Assembly: GCF_014256275.1 (NCBI RefSeq)
Contig: NZ_JACCFE010000002.1
Location: 5,746,001 to 5,810,000 of the forward strand
Direction: 5' to 3'
From: Rhodococcus sp. 4CII
Lineage (GTDB): Bacteria > Actinomycetota > Actinomycetes > Mycobacteriales > Mycobacteriaceae
Length of the DNA: 64,000 bases
Shown: in pieces, positions 44,354 to 54,129 of the stretch
Numbering within the stretch: the first letter of the stretch is position 1
Layout of the letters: each line of letters opens with the position of its first letter
The notes under the pieces: generated by a model
Databases searched by the model: none
Seen by the model: the letters and a program-made list of their open reading frames with translations, nothing else
Told to the model about the DNA's origin: nothing
Translations under genes and position numbers: made by a program

Positions 44354-44860
44354 TCAGGCGGGCGGGCACGCCGGCGACGTCAGCTGCGCGATTGCCACGA
44401 TCGAGCATGCCGTTGCCTTCGACAATTTCCACGTCCCGTTCTCGCCGGGAACGAAGATGGCGGGCAGGGTGTTCTGCTGAACCTGGCCGTTGATCGTCAA
44501 CTGCAGTTGCGCGCTCGCGCTCCCGTCGCCGTTGTCGATCACCGGGTCCAGCACCTGTACCTGCGCACCCGCCTGCTGCGCGGCGGCGGCGACCTGGTTG
44601 AACAGGTTCGGATCCTGCTCGGACCCCTCCACCATGGCGATCTTCTCGTCGAGCGGAGTCGCCGGGTCGAGCCCCTTCGCCAGTAGGGCGTTGAGATCGG
44701 CTGCGGTCGGCAGTTCGAGGTCGGCCGTGGTCTCGGCCGCCGATGCGGTGGTGGACTTGGTGGTCGCGTTCGAGCTGGAGGGCTCGTCGGAACCACAGGC
44801 GGACATCGTGAGGGCTGCGGCGATCGCTACCGCGGCAACCGTGATCTTGCGGATCGTCAA
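44354..44860 (-). CDS. Mtb12-like secreted lipoprotein, 168 aa
   Basis: Export signal with lipobox (TVAAVAIAAALTMSAC), a Ser/Thr linker, then a domain LPTAADLNALLAKGLDPATP ... DPNLFNQVAAAAQQAG that matches the low-molecular-weight antigen Mtb12/CFP-2 family. No enzymatic function is known for that family; it is cell-envelope or secreted. The probable start is TTG at 44860: GAGG lies eight bases upstream and no ATG/GTG gives an intact signal. An ATG at 44968 would add 36 residues with no signal character. It converges with the small membrane protein gene. Confidence 0.8.
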   Translation of the reverse strand: MTIRKITVAAVAIAAALTMSACGSDEPSSSNATTKSTTASAAETTADLELPTAADLNALLAKGLDPATPLDEKIAMVEGSEQDPNLFNQVAAAAQQAGAQVQVLDPVIDNGDGSASAQLQLTINGQVQQNTLPAIFVPGENGTWKLSKATACSIVAIAQLTSPACPPA

Positions 44861-44980
44861 CTCAGTTACCTCTTCGTCTCTCGGTGCGCAGGTCGTTCGG
44901 TTCTCACATCGAGTCTGAAGGGTTGCGGGGCATCGCGCCGTCGAAGCCAGAGAATTCTCAGACTTCACCGCACATCGGCC

Positions 44981-45250
44981 CTACGCCGCCGTGCCGAACG
45001 CGCCCCGGTACGGGGTGGCGTTGCTCCAATGCAGGGCCGCCGCGGTGACGTCGGAGGCGGGAAGGTCGTGATGGTGAGTCTGACTGAACGCGATCAACGC
45101 GCGTGCGGTGCGGGCGAGGGCGACTTTGTGTTGCCGGGACGTCTCCGCGAGTTCGGCGAACGCCTCGTTCTCGGAGCATCCGCGGACGCCGATGAGGATC
45201 CCGACGGCGATGTCGACGGCCGTACGGGTGGAGTAGCTGGGTGCTGTCAT
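44981..45250 (-). CDS. ANTAR-domain RNA-binding protein, 89 aa
   Basis: Stand-alone ANTAR module: RTAVDIAVGILIGVRGCSEN, then EAFAELAETSRQHKVALARTARAL, the three-helix bundle that binds paired RNA hairpins to prevent transcription termination. No GAF or receiver domain is present, so sensing must be by a partner or absent. ATG 45250 has GGGAG seven bases upstream; a longer frame from 45688 is a shadow of the nuclease gene. It is divergent from the GIY-YIG gene. The RNA target is unknown. Confidence 0.85.
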   Translation of the reverse strand: MTAPSYSTRTAVDIAVGILIGVRGCSENEAFAELAETSRQHKVALARTARALIAFSQTHHHDLPASDVTAAALHWSNATPYRGAFGTAA

Positions 45251-45385
45251 GAAAGATCTCCCAACCTGCGTCGGAGCGGGTACCACTCCATCTTCCCGCA
45301 CCATGTCGTACGTCGAAAGGGTTCGAATCGCCAGGCGCATTACTCGCCCGAGTTCTTCACGGAACTTTTCCCTTACGGTAGGGGC

Positions 45386-46483
45386 ATGGCTACCGTCTGG
45401 ACGATCCCGATCGACATCACTTCTCGCTGGCTCGACAATGCCGAGGTCCAGACCTTCCTCGCGTCCAACGATCTCGACAACGCGTCCCCGGATCCCCGGG
45501 TGCGGTTCGCGCAGTTCGCGGATGTCACGAAGTCGCTGGAACGGCACATCGGGCACACCTTCTCCTCGGTGCAGGGCGCGGCGACCGCGTTGTTCGACGG
45601 CATCGAGGGCGGCGTCCCCGTCGCGTTGAAACTGGCAGCGCTGCGCCTGATCCTGAAAGAGGTGTATCAGACCCGGCACGCGCCGCAACCGTTCCCGAAG
45701 CGGGTGGGCGAGGAACTCGGCACCTACGTCTACGCGCTGCTCGACCCCCGCAACAGGTCAGTGTTCTACGTCGGCACCGGACGGGGCACGCGGGTGTACG
45801 GCTACGTGTGGGAGGCGTTGGCCGAGAACGAGCACCGTCAGACGCTGGAGGATCCGGACACCGACGGCGCCGAGGTGAAGGCCGCGACGATCGCCCGCAT
45901 CCGGGAGATCTTCGATTCCGGTCACGAGGTCGAGCACTACATCGTGGCGCACCGGGTCGCCGACAGCGGTGGCGTCGCCGACGCCGTGCGTGACGGCGTG
46001 GTGGGAGCGCTGGGGCTGAACGAGGGTGCCGAGCTCGCCAACCTTGCCGCCGGCGTCGGCGAGCATCGCGCGGTGCCCGTCGACGACCTCGTGTTGCAGT
46101 ACGCAGCAGAACCTGTGCCGAACCTGCCGACCCCGTGCGTAGTCCTCGAGGTGCCCGCCGCGTCCCGGCGCGGCGTGACGTCGGAGCAGGTGTACGAACT
46201 CTCCCGCGGGGCCTGGGCGGCCGGTGCGGCCGTGCGCAACACCGACGACATCCCGGTGATCGTGTTCGCGGACAACATCGTTCGCGCCGCCTACCGGGCC
46301 AAATCCTGGTCGTCGGTCGCGCGGCCGGGTGACGCATCGCTGTGGCGGTTCACGGGCGAGTCCGACACCGAACTGGAGTCGCAGTTCGTGAACAAGCGGA
46401 TCGTCCCGGCCAAGGTCGGTCTGAAGAAGTGGCCAACCCACGGCTGGGTTCCGCACCTCACTCAGGCGCGCCCCGGCCGCTGA
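45386..46483 (+). CDS. LEM-3-like GIY-YIG domain protein, 365 aa
   Basis: The middle part carries a GIY-YIG-like core: GTYVYALLDPRNRSVFYVGTGRGTRVYGYVW (split by me into YVYALLDP and FYVGTGRG), then the catalytic-like K and the IREIFDSGHEVEHYIVAHRV strand-helix, as in the LEM-3/COG3680 group. Family members nick or cut DNA, but bacterial ones are poorly studied. An N-terminal helical part (residues 1..110) and a C-terminal mixed domain with GVTSEQVYELSRGAW surround it. ATG 45386 follows GGTAGGGG. Divergent to the ANTAR gene, convergent to an MSMEG_6728-type gene. Confidence 0.75.
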   Translation: MATVWTIPIDITSRWLDNAEVQTFLASNDLDNASPDPRVRFAQFADVTKSLERHIGHTFSSVQGAATALFDGIEGGVPVALKLAALRLILKEVYQTRHAPQPFPKRVGEELGTYVYALLDPRNRSVFYVGTGRGTRVYGYVWEALAENEHRQTLEDPDTDGAEVKAATIARIREIFDSGHEVEHYIVAHRVADSGGVADAVRDGVVGALGLNEGAELANLAAGVGEHRAVPVDDLVLQYAAEPVPNLPTPCVVLEVPAASRRGVTSEQVYELSRGAWAAGAAVRNTDDIPVIVFADNIVRAAYRAKSWSSVARPGDASLWRFTGESDTELESQFVNKRIVPAKVGLKKWPTHGWVPHLTQARPGR

Positions 46484-46495
46484 TGTGACTGCCAC

Positions 46496-47398
46496 TCACG
46501 TGGGGGTGCGCAGGTGCAGCAGGGGAATCGAGTCGAGCCCCTGCGGCGGCGTGCTCGACGACGAGACGACCAGTCCATATCGTTCGGCGCTCGGAACCGT
46601 TTGGCCGCGGCGAAAGAACCGGATGCGGCGTGGATCGGTCGCCTCGCTCTCCATCGCCTCGCGATCTTCCGGAGTCGGTTGCCGGGCGATCGACGGGGTC
46701 GCGGCACCGGCGTCGTCCGCCGTCGCCGCGGGTGTCTCGGCGTCGTCGGGAACGGGATCGGCGTCGAGCAGCACCGCCGTCAATCCGGGACGCACCAGGC
46801 TCGCTGCGACGACCGTCGCCGGATCCGGTGAGTCGGTCGAGGCGGACCGGCCGAGGTGCAGACTGCGCAGGAGGTCCCGCGTGTCCGAGCTGCCGGCCAG
46901 TGTCTCGGCTTCCGCGGGAGTCAGCACCTCGCGCGGGTCGGCGCCGCGGACGGGCCACCGCGGGTACACGGGCGTCGGCCAGACGTATCCGCCGTCTCCG
47001 CTCCACGACCGCGGGTAGGCGTCGGGTGCCTTCTCGGCGAGGACGCGGCGGTGACTGGCGTGGACGGCGCCGTCGCCGACCCACGGTGGCAGCAGCCCGT
47101 GGTCGCGGAGATGCTCGAACGAGTCGAGTCGCCCACCCGTGTACTCGAGCAGCTGAGGCGCGAGCGCGTCGGTGTGACCGCGCGCGGACCACTCGCGGCA
47201 CATCGCGACGCCGTACGTGACGAGCGCGGGGGTGAAGCCTCGCCACATCGCGGTCGCGGGATGGTTCTTCCACCCGTACGAAGGCCACACGAGGGCCCGG
47301 AGAATCTGAAAGGTTTCCACCCGTTGCTTGCCCAGCCGCCGGTCGTCGAGCAGCGCGCCGCTGCGGGCGAACCCCGGGTCGGGCACGAATGTCTGCAT
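46496..47398 (-). CDS. MSMEG_6728-family protein (pyrimidine-dimer glycosylase-like), 300 aa
   Basis: The N-terminus MQTFVPDPGFARSGALLDDR, then LGKQRVETFQILRAL and YGWKNHPATAMWRGF, is the hallmark of the actinobacterial MSMEG_6728 family, which shares residues with a pyrimidine-dimer DNA glycosylase family; enzyme activity is not shown. After about residue 130 comes an acidic, Ala/Pro-rich tail longer than in most relatives. ATG 47398 is well supported. It is convergent with the GIY-YIG gene, 12 bases between stops, and divergent from recC. DNA repair is plausible given the recBCD neighbours. Confidence 0.8.
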   Translation of the reverse strand: MQTFVPDPGFARSGALLDDRRLGKQRVETFQILRALVWPSYGWKNHPATAMWRGFTPALVTYGVAMCREWSARGHTDALAPQLLEYTGGRLDSFEHLRDHGLLPPWVGDGAVHASHRRVLAEKAPDAYPRSWSGDGGYVWPTPVYPRWPVRGADPREVLTPAEAETLAGSSDTRDLLRSLHLGRSASTDSPDPATVVAASLVRPGLTAVLLDADPVPDDAETPAATADDAGAATPSIARQPTPEDREAMESEATDPRRIRFFRRGQTVPSAERYGLVVSSSSTPPQGLDSIPLLHLRTPT

Positions 47399-47560
47399 CC
47401 TGCCTCCCGGGCCGGAACGGTCGGAACCAGGTTAACCCGCACGTGAGTGCGAATGCGCGCCCCGCACACATTGCCACTCGCCTGCGGAGGGTGGACCTCC
47501 CGAGTCGGTGGGGTGTGGTAAGTCTGAGCCGAACGGAGTTGGGGAGCGAGGGGAGGTCAT

Positions 47561-50500
47561 GTGCTCGTACTGCATCGCGCCGAGCGTTCCACCACCCTCG
47601 CGTCGGCACTCGGCGACGTGCTCGCGACCCCGCTGTCCGATCCGTTCGCCCGTGAGATCGTCGCGGTCCCGGCGAAGGGTGTGGAGCGCTGGCTCACGCA
47701 GCGACTGTCGACGGTGCTCGGGGCGCGGGGCGATCTCGGTGACGGCGTGGCCGCGAACATCGACTTCCCGTCACCGACCCGGCTCGTGGACGAGTGCCTC
47801 GCGGCGGCCACCGGTGTATCCGCCGAGGACGACCCGTGGGCGCCCTCGCGCATGCTGTGGGCACTGCTCGAGGTCGTCGACCGCTGCCTCGGCGAGCCCT
47901 GGTGCGCGGTTCTCGCCAAGCATCTCGGGCACGGCCTGCCGGACCAGAACCCGGACGATCACCGGCCCGGCAGGCGCTACGCCACCGCGTCGCACCTGAC
48001 CGATCTGTTCCGGAGCTACGGCGCTCAGCGACCCGCGATGCTGGTCGACTGGGCAGGTGGCCGCGACACCGACGGGGCCGGGGGCGTGCTCGACGACGAC
48101 CTTCTCTGGCAGGCCGAACTGTGGCGACGGATGCGCGAGCGCATCGGCGGCCCGGCGCCCGCGGAGCGGCTCGAGCCGGCCTGTGCCCGGCTGCGCGAGG
48201 AACCGCGGCTCGTTGAGCTCCCCGACCGGCTGTCGCTGTTCGGTCCGACCCGGCTCGCGACCGACCAGCTCTCGGTGCTCGCCGCGCTCGCCGTGAATCG
48301 CGATGTGCACCTGTGGCTTCCGCATCCGAGCCCGGCCATGTGGTCGGCCTCGGCCGCGCCGGACGGCGTCCTCGCGCGCGCCGACGACCACACCGCGCTG
48401 TCCGTCGCGCACCCGCTGCTCTCCAGTCTGGCCCGCGACGTTCGCGAACTCGAGTCGAGGCTGACCCGTCTCGACCTCGACGATGTCCACCACGAGGCGC
48501 CGCCGCCGCCCGATTCCCTCCTGGGACGCCTGCAGGCGGACATCAGGGACGATCGTGCACCCGCGCTCGCCGAGTGCACGGCCGACTCGTCCGTCCAGGT
48601 GCATGCCTGCCACGGTCCGGCGCGTCAGGTGGAGGTCCTGCGCGAATGCCTGCTGCATCTCTTCGAGGACGATCCGAGTCTCGAGCCGCGCGACGTGCTC
48701 GTGATGTGCCCCGACGTAGAGTCGTACGCGCCGCTGATCCGCGCCGCGTTCGGGCAGGACGTGCTCGGTCATCCCGGCCACCGTCTTCGGGTCCGGCTCG
48801 CGGATCGTGCTCTGCACCAAACCAATCCGGTCCTGGCCGTGGTGTCGACGCTGCTCGCGCTGGCCGACGCGCGGGTCACGGCGAGCCAGGTGCTGGACCT
48901 GTCGGCGGCCGCCCCGGTACGCAGGCGGTTCCGGTTCGGCGACGACGACCTCGAACGGATCCGGGAGTGGGCCACGGCGACGGGCGCGCGGTGGGGAATC
49001 GGACCGCGGCAGCGCGCCGCGTTCGGTCTCGGCGACTTTCCGCAGAACACGTTCACCACCGCACTCGACCGCATCCTGCTCGGCGCCGCCGCCGACGAGT
49101 CGGAGAGCGAATGGCTCGCGCTGGCCCTTCCCCTCGACGACGTCGACAGCAACGACATCGACCTCACCGGGCGGCTGGCGGAGTTCGTCGACCGGCTCGA
49201 CGTCGCGTTGCGGGGGCTCGGCGGACCACAGTCGGTCGCGGCGTGGTCGAGCGCCCTCACCCGGGCGTTGGACCTTCTCGTCGACGTCGCCGCCGCCGAC
49301 GCGTGGCAACTGGCGCAGGCGCGACGCGAGCTCGGAGCCGCGATGGAGCACGGCGGCGGCACGGTCCTGCGGCTGTCGGACGTGCGCGCCATGCTGGCCA
49401 CCCGGCTCGCGGGCCGTCCCACCCGCGCGAACTTTCGCACGGGGGAGCTGACGGTGTGCACGATGGTGCCGATGCGGTCGGTGCCGCACCGCGTCGTCGT
49501 TCTCCTCGGTCTCGACGACGAGGTGTTCCCGCGGGGTGTGAGCGTGGACGGCGACGACGTGCTGGCCCGCAATCCGCTTCTCGGCGAACGTGACCCGCGG
49601 AGCGAGGATCGGCAGTTGCTGCTCGATGCCGTCATGTCCGCGAGTGAGAAGCTGCTGCTGTTCTACACGGGCGCCGATCCCGTCAGCGGCATGACCCGGC
49701 CGCCGGCGATCCCGTTGTCCGAGCTCCTCGACGCGGTGGCCGCGACGGTCGGGCGGGACGCTCTCCCGGGAATCGTGACCCGGCATCCGTTGCAGCCGTT
49801 CGATGCCCGGAACTTCCGGCCGGAGCGTCCGTTCAGTTTCGATCGGGGTGCGCTGGCGGGGGCCCGCGCCACGCAGCATCCGCCGGAGCCGGAGCCCGGG
49901 TTCCTGCCGGCGCCGCTGGTGCCGCCGCCGGTGGGGGACGTCGATCTCGCCGATCTCATCGCGTTCCTGGTGCACCCGACGCAGGCGTTTCTGCGGCAAC
50001 GGCTCGGGTTGCGGGTTCCCGACGTGGACGAGGACCTCGCCGACGCGCTGGACATCGCGCCCGATCCGCTGGCCCGCTGGGATCTGGGCCAGCGGATGCT
50101 CGTCGCGAGGCTGGCGGGGGTCGAGCTGGGCGATTTCCGCGCCGCGGAGTGGCGCCGGGGGACGTTGCCGCCGTTCGCATTGGGGGAGTCGGTGCTGGGG
50201 GGAATCGAGCACGCGGTGGAGTCGCTCGTCGCCGTCAGCGGGTCGGTGCACGTCGGCCGCGCGGAATCCGTCGACGTCGATGTCGACCTCGGTTCGGGTC
50301 GTCGGCTCACCGGGACGGTCGGCGGCGTGCACGGGTCGGTCATCGCGAGCACCACGTATTCGAGGCTGGGGCCGAAGCATCGGCTCACCGCGTGGGCGCA
50401 GTTGCTGGCAGTGGCGGCTTCCGACGGTGGAACCGAGTGGACCGCCGTCACCACCGGCCGGGGTGCGTACAGCCGTCCGGCGTGGCGCTCGACCCTCACC

Positions 50501-50821
50501 GCACCGGAGAACCCGGTGGAGGAATTGGTGCGCCTCGTCGAATTGCGCGATCGGGGTCTGCACGCGCCGCTGCCCATCGCCACGGGGGCGTCCGCGGCCT
50601 ACGCCGAACGACGGTACGGCGGCAGCAGCGTCGAGGAGGCGATGGAGGCGGCCCGGAAGGAGTGGAGCAGTGATTTCGGTGACGCACGGGACCGGCACAT
50701 CACCTACGTCTACGGAGCGTCTCCCGGTCTCGACGTGCTCGGTGATTCGGTGACCATCGAGAACTACGCACGACAACTGTGGGCGCCGCTGCTCACCGCA
50801 GAGACGATGGCGCAGCCGTGA
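47561..50821 (+). CDS. recC: RecBCD enzyme subunit RecC (exonuclease V gamma), 1086 aa
   Basis: Scaffold and Chi-scanning subunit of the RecBCD helicase-nuclease that processes double-strand ends. It carries a helicase-like fold with decayed ATP motifs: FAREIVAVPAKGVERWLTQR near the N-terminus, HACHGPARQVEVLRECLLHL, and the late VVVLLGLDDEVFPRG region. Length is close to E. coli RecC. The start is GTG 47561 with GGGGAGG upstream. It overlaps recB by GTGA. A long minus-strand open frame across this gene is a codon-bias shadow. Confidence 0.92.
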   Translation: MLVLHRAERSTTLASALGDVLATPLSDPFAREIVAVPAKGVERWLTQRLSTVLGARGDLGDGVAANIDFPSPTRLVDECLAAATGVSAEDDPWAPSRMLWALLEVVDRCLGEPWCAVLAKHLGHGLPDQNPDDHRPGRRYATASHLTDLFRSYGAQRPAMLVDWAGGRDTDGAGGVLDDDLLWQAELWRRMRERIGGPAPAERLEPACARLREEPRLVELPDRLSLFGPTRLATDQLSVLAALAVNRDVHLWLPHPSPAMWSASAAPDGVLARADDHTALSVAHPLLSSLARDVRELESRLTRLDLDDVHHEAPPPPDSLLGRLQADIRDDRAPALAECTADSSVQVHACHGPARQVEVLRECLLHLFEDDPSLEPRDVLVMCPDVESYAPLIRAAFGQDVLGHPGHRLRVRLADRALHQTNPVLAVVSTLLALADARVTASQVLDLSAAAPVRRRFRFGDDDLERIREWATATGARWGIGPRQRAAFGLGDFPQNTFTTALDRILLGAAADESESEWLALALPLDDVDSNDIDLTGRLAEFVDRLDVALRGLGGPQSVAAWSSALTRALDLLVDVAAADAWQLAQARRELGAAMEHGGGTVLRLSDVRAMLATRLAGRPTRANFRTGELTVCTMVPMRSVPHRVVVLLGLDDEVFPRGVSVDGDDVLARNPLLGERDPRSEDRQLLLDAVMSASEKLLLFYTGADPVSGMTRPPAIPLSELLDAVAATVGRDALPGIVTRHPLQPFDARNFRPERPFSFDRGALAGARATQHPPEPEPGFLPAPLVPPPVGDVDLADLIAFLVHPTQAFLRQRLGLRVPDVDEDLADALDIAPDPLARWDLGQRMLVARLAGVELGDFRAAEWRRGTLPPFALGESVLGGIEHAVESLVAVSGSVHVGRAESVDVDVDLGSGRRLTGTVGGVHGSVIASTTYSRLGPKHRLTAWAQLLAVAASDGGTEWTAVTTGRGAYSRPAWRSTLTAPENPVEELVRLVELRDRGLHAPLPIATGASAAYAERRYGGSSVEEAMEAARKEWSSDFGDARDRHITYVYGASPGLDVLGDSVTIENYARQLWAPLLTAETMAQP

Positions 50822-53800
50822 CCGGCGCCGGCGGATTCGACCTCCTCGGCCCGCTGCCGGAGGGGACGACGGTACTCGAGGCGAACGCCGGTACCGGCAA
50901 GACGTACGCGATCGTCGGCCTGGCCGCCCGCTTCGTCGCCGAGGGCGCGGTGGCCCTGTCGCAGCTGCTGCTGGTCACGTTCAGCCGGGCCGCGACGCAG
51001 GAGTTGCGCGAACGCACCCGTGAGCGATTCGGTTCGGCCGCAGCCGCATTGGCCGATCCGGCGGCGGCGCGCCTGAGTGCGGATCACCTGATCCGGCACC
51101 TCGCCGACGGTGACGCCGAGGAGGTGACGGTGCGGCGCCGGCGCCTGCTGCAGGCGCTGTCGGATTTCGACGCCGCCACCATCGTCACCACGCACAGTTT
51201 CTGCCAGCGCATGCTCGACGGGCTCGGCATCGCCGGCGAGCGCGACCCCGACACGGTGCTGGTCGAGGCGGCCGACGACCTTACGGCCGAGGTGATCGAC
51301 GACCTGTACCTGCGGGCCTACAGCCGCGTCGAGGTCGCGCCGTTCACTCCGGCCGAGGCTACCGCCGCCGCCAGGGCTGCCATCTTCGACCCGCAGGCCG
51401 TGCTCGCCCCCGAAGACGCACGGGGCACCCCGGCCGGGGAACGGGTGGCGTTCGCCGAGGCGGTGCGCGCCGAGGTCGAGCGGCGCAAACGCGCGGTCGG
51501 GCTGCGCGACTTCGACGATCTGCCGATGCTCCTGCACCGCGTCCTCAGCGACCCCGCACACGGTGCGGCGGCCTGCCGGCGCGTCCGCGAACGGTACGGG
51601 GTCGTGCTGGTCGACGAGTTCCAGGACACCGACCCGCTGCAGTGGGACATTCTGCGCCGGACCTTCCACGGCAACGGCACACTGGTACTCGTCGGCGATC
51701 CGAAGCAGGCCGTCTACGCCTTCCGCGGGGCGGAGGTGCTCAGCTACCTCGACGCGGTGCGGTCGGCCGATCGGCACCAGGAGTTGACCACCAACTGGCG
51801 CAGCGATCAGGAACTGCTCGACGGCCTCGAATACCTTCACGGCGGCGCCGCACTCGGGCATCCCGAGATCGTGGTGCACCGTGTCGACGGTGCGAGACCG
51901 AAGTCGCGGCTCACGGGCGCCGCGCCGCTGCGGCTGCGGTACCTTCCCCGGACCGGCGCGGGCCCGCTCAACAAATCGGGGTATCCGGCGGTGGGGCCGC
52001 TCCGGGAGCGGATCGCCGCCGACCTCGCCGCCGACATCGTCGCCCTCCTCGATGGCGGTGCGACGCTCGACGTCGGGGGCAGCGCCCGGCCGGTCGAACC
52101 CGGCGACATCGCCGTGCTGGTGCGCACCAACGCCCAGATCGCACTCGTCCACGACGCCCTCGACCGGGCGGGGGTGCCGTCCGTACTGGCCGGCGGGGCC
52201 AGTGTCTTCACCACTCCGGCTGCGCAGCACTGGCTCTGGATCCTGCAGGCCATCGAGCAACCGCACCGCGCCGACCGGGTGCGGCTGGCGGCGCTCACAC
52301 CGCTGCTCGGACATTCGGCCGAGGAACTCGACGCCCGCGGCGACGACATCGTCGCAGAGGTCGGGGGCCTGCTGCGCGAACTCGGCGCGGTGTTCGCCCA
52401 GTCCGGTTTCGCGGCACTGTTCGAACGACTGTCCGCGGTCGCCGCCCTGGAGGCGAGACTGCTCCGGGTCGCGGCGGGAGAACGGGCACTGACCGATCTG
52501 CGGCACGTGGCGCAGTTGCTCAACAGTGCCGCCGTCGAGCAGTCGCTCGGTCTGACGGCCGTCACCCGCTGGCTGACCGAACGGATGAAGGACCCGACCT
52601 CGGGTGGGGTAGACCGCAGCCGGCGACTCGACAGCGACGCCACCGCCGTGCAGATCGCGACAGTCCACGCCAGCAAAGGCCTCGAATTCCCGCTCGTCTA
52701 CCTGCCCTACGCGTGGGACGCCGCCAAGATTTCGAAACCGAGCAAACTGCTCCTGCACGACGACGACGGTCGGCGCATCCTCGACGTCGGCGGTCCGGGC
52801 AGCCCCGGCTACGCCGACCGCAGGAACCGGCACGACGCCGAAGAGGCGGGGGAGGAACTTCGGCTGCTGTACGTCGCGGTCACCCGGGCGATGTGCGGGC
52901 TCGTGGTGTGGTGGGCGCCGGGGTTCACGACAGCGGGCGCGCCGCTGCACCGGATGATTCTGGGGCGCAGGCCCGGGCAGCGTGAGGTCCCGCAGAAGGC
53001 CGTCGTTCCCGAGGATCCGGTTGTCGCGGAACGGTTGTCGGAGTGGGGTTCGGCGGCGCCGGAGACGGTGACGGTCGAGGCGGTGGGGTCGGAACCGATC
53101 GCGCGGGTCGGGTGGACCCCGCAGCGCGAGCCCAGCGGAGATCTGGAGGCCGCGCGGTTTCGCCGACTGCTCGACATGCGCTGGCGTCGCACGTCGTATT
53201 CGGCGTTGACCGCGTCCGCGCACGACGCGCCCGCCGTGGGAAGTGAGGCGGAGGTCGACGAGAAGACGGACGAGCCGGACGAGCCACCGCTGCAGGCCCC
53301 CGCCGACGTCACTACGGGTGTGCCGTCGACGATGAACGACTTGCCGGGCGGCGCGACGTTCGGCACGCTCGTCCACGCCGTCTTCGAGATCGTCGACACC
53401 GCAGCGCCCGATCTGGACGACGAAGTCCTACGGTGTTGCCGCGACGTGATCGCGTCGACGCTCTCGGACATCGATCCGGCTCAGCTGGCCTCCGCACTGG
53501 TCCCGGTGCTGCGGACTCCTCTCGGGGCGGGGGCCGGGCGCACACTCGCCGACCTCGCCCCGGCGGACCTGTTGGCGGAACTCGACTTCGAGCTGCCCCT
53601 CGCCGGCGGCGACACGCCCTCGCTGACCGTGATGCTCGACCGTGTCGGCAGACTGCTGCGCACGCACCTGTCCGACGACGACCCGCTGCGGTCGTATGCC
53701 GACGCCGTGCTGACCCTCGAACCGACACCCCTGCGCGGATACCTCACCGGCAGCATCGACGCCGTGCTGCGGCTGCCCGGGCCGCGATACGTCGTGGTCG

Positions 53801-54129
53801 ACTACAAGACCAACCGCCTCGCGCAGGGGGAGCTGACCACCGCCCACTACACCCGCGACAACATGGCCGCCGAAATGCTGCGGGCGCACTACCCGCTGCA
53901 GGCACTGCTGTATTCCGTTGCGTTGCATCGCTACCTGCGCTGGCGGCAGCCGGATTACGATCCCGCAGTCCACCTCGGCGGGGTCCAGTACCTGTTCGTT
54001 CGCGGAATGGTCGGCCCCGGCACCCCACCCGGCTGCGGCGTCTTCGACTGGGCACCCCCGGCCGCGCTGATCACCGAACTGTCCGATCTGCTGTCCGGGT
54101 CGGCCAGCGAGCCCGAGGGGACGCCATGA
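50818..54129 (+). CDS. recB: RecBCD enzyme subunit RecB (helicase/nuclease), 1103 aa
   Basis: 3'-5' SF1 helicase with C-terminal nuclease. Walker A AGTGKT is at residues 24..29, the DEXX-type box VDEFQDTDPLQW at 265..276, and a late helicase motif in VQIATVHASKGLEFPLVYLP. The nuclease motif VVVDYKT has Asp995 and Lys997, so nuclease activity is probably intact. GTG 50818 overlaps the recC stop, and the 3' end overlaps recD by ATGA. Together the three genes form a compact repair operon. Confidence 0.94.
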   Translation: MTGAGGFDLLGPLPEGTTVLEANAGTGKTYAIVGLAARFVAEGAVALSQLLLVTFSRAATQELRERTRERFGSAAAALADPAAARLSADHLIRHLADGDAEEVTVRRRRLLQALSDFDAATIVTTHSFCQRMLDGLGIAGERDPDTVLVEAADDLTAEVIDDLYLRAYSRVEVAPFTPAEATAAARAAIFDPQAVLAPEDARGTPAGERVAFAEAVRAEVERRKRAVGLRDFDDLPMLLHRVLSDPAHGAAACRRVRERYGVVLVDEFQDTDPLQWDILRRTFHGNGTLVLVGDPKQAVYAFRGAEVLSYLDAVRSADRHQELTTNWRSDQELLDGLEYLHGGAALGHPEIVVHRVDGARPKSRLTGAAPLRLRYLPRTGAGPLNKSGYPAVGPLRERIAADLAADIVALLDGGATLDVGGSARPVEPGDIAVLVRTNAQIALVHDALDRAGVPSVLAGGASVFTTPAAQHWLWILQAIEQPHRADRVRLAALTPLLGHSAEELDARGDDIVAEVGGLLRELGAVFAQSGFAALFERLSAVAALEARLLRVAAGERALTDLRHVAQLLNSAAVEQSLGLTAVTRWLTERMKDPTSGGVDRSRRLDSDATAVQIATVHASKGLEFPLVYLPYAWDAAKISKPSKLLLHDDDGRRILDVGGPGSPGYADRRNRHDAEEAGEELRLLYVAVTRAMCGLVVWWAPGFTTAGAPLHRMILGRRPGQREVPQKAVVPEDPVVAERLSEWGSAAPETVTVEAVGSEPIARVGWTPQREPSGDLEAARFRRLLDMRWRRTSYSALTASAHDAPAVGSEAEVDEKTDEPDEPPLQAPADVTTGVPSTMNDLPGGATFGTLVHAVFEIVDTAAPDLDDEVLRCCRDVIASTLSDIDPAQLASALVPVLRTPLGAGAGRTLADLAPADLLAELDFELPLAGGDTPSLTVMLDRVGRLLRTHLSDDDPLRSYADAVLTLEPTPLRGYLTGSIDAVLRLPGPRYVVVDYKTNRLAQGELTTAHYTRDNMAAEMLRAHYPLQALLYSVALHRYLRWRQPDYDPAVHLGGVQYLFVRGMVGPGTPPGCGVFDWAPPAALITELSDLLSGSASEPEGTP

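Noticed and set aside
46481..46500. Terminator hairpin between the GIY-YIG and MSMEG_6728-type genes
   Set aside because: Only a 4-bp symmetric stem is present between the stops, too weak to support.
47771..50776. A 1,001-codon minus-strand frame across recC
   Set aside because: RecC has clear family sequence and overlaps recB; the opposite frame is low-complexity Arg/Gln/Glu.
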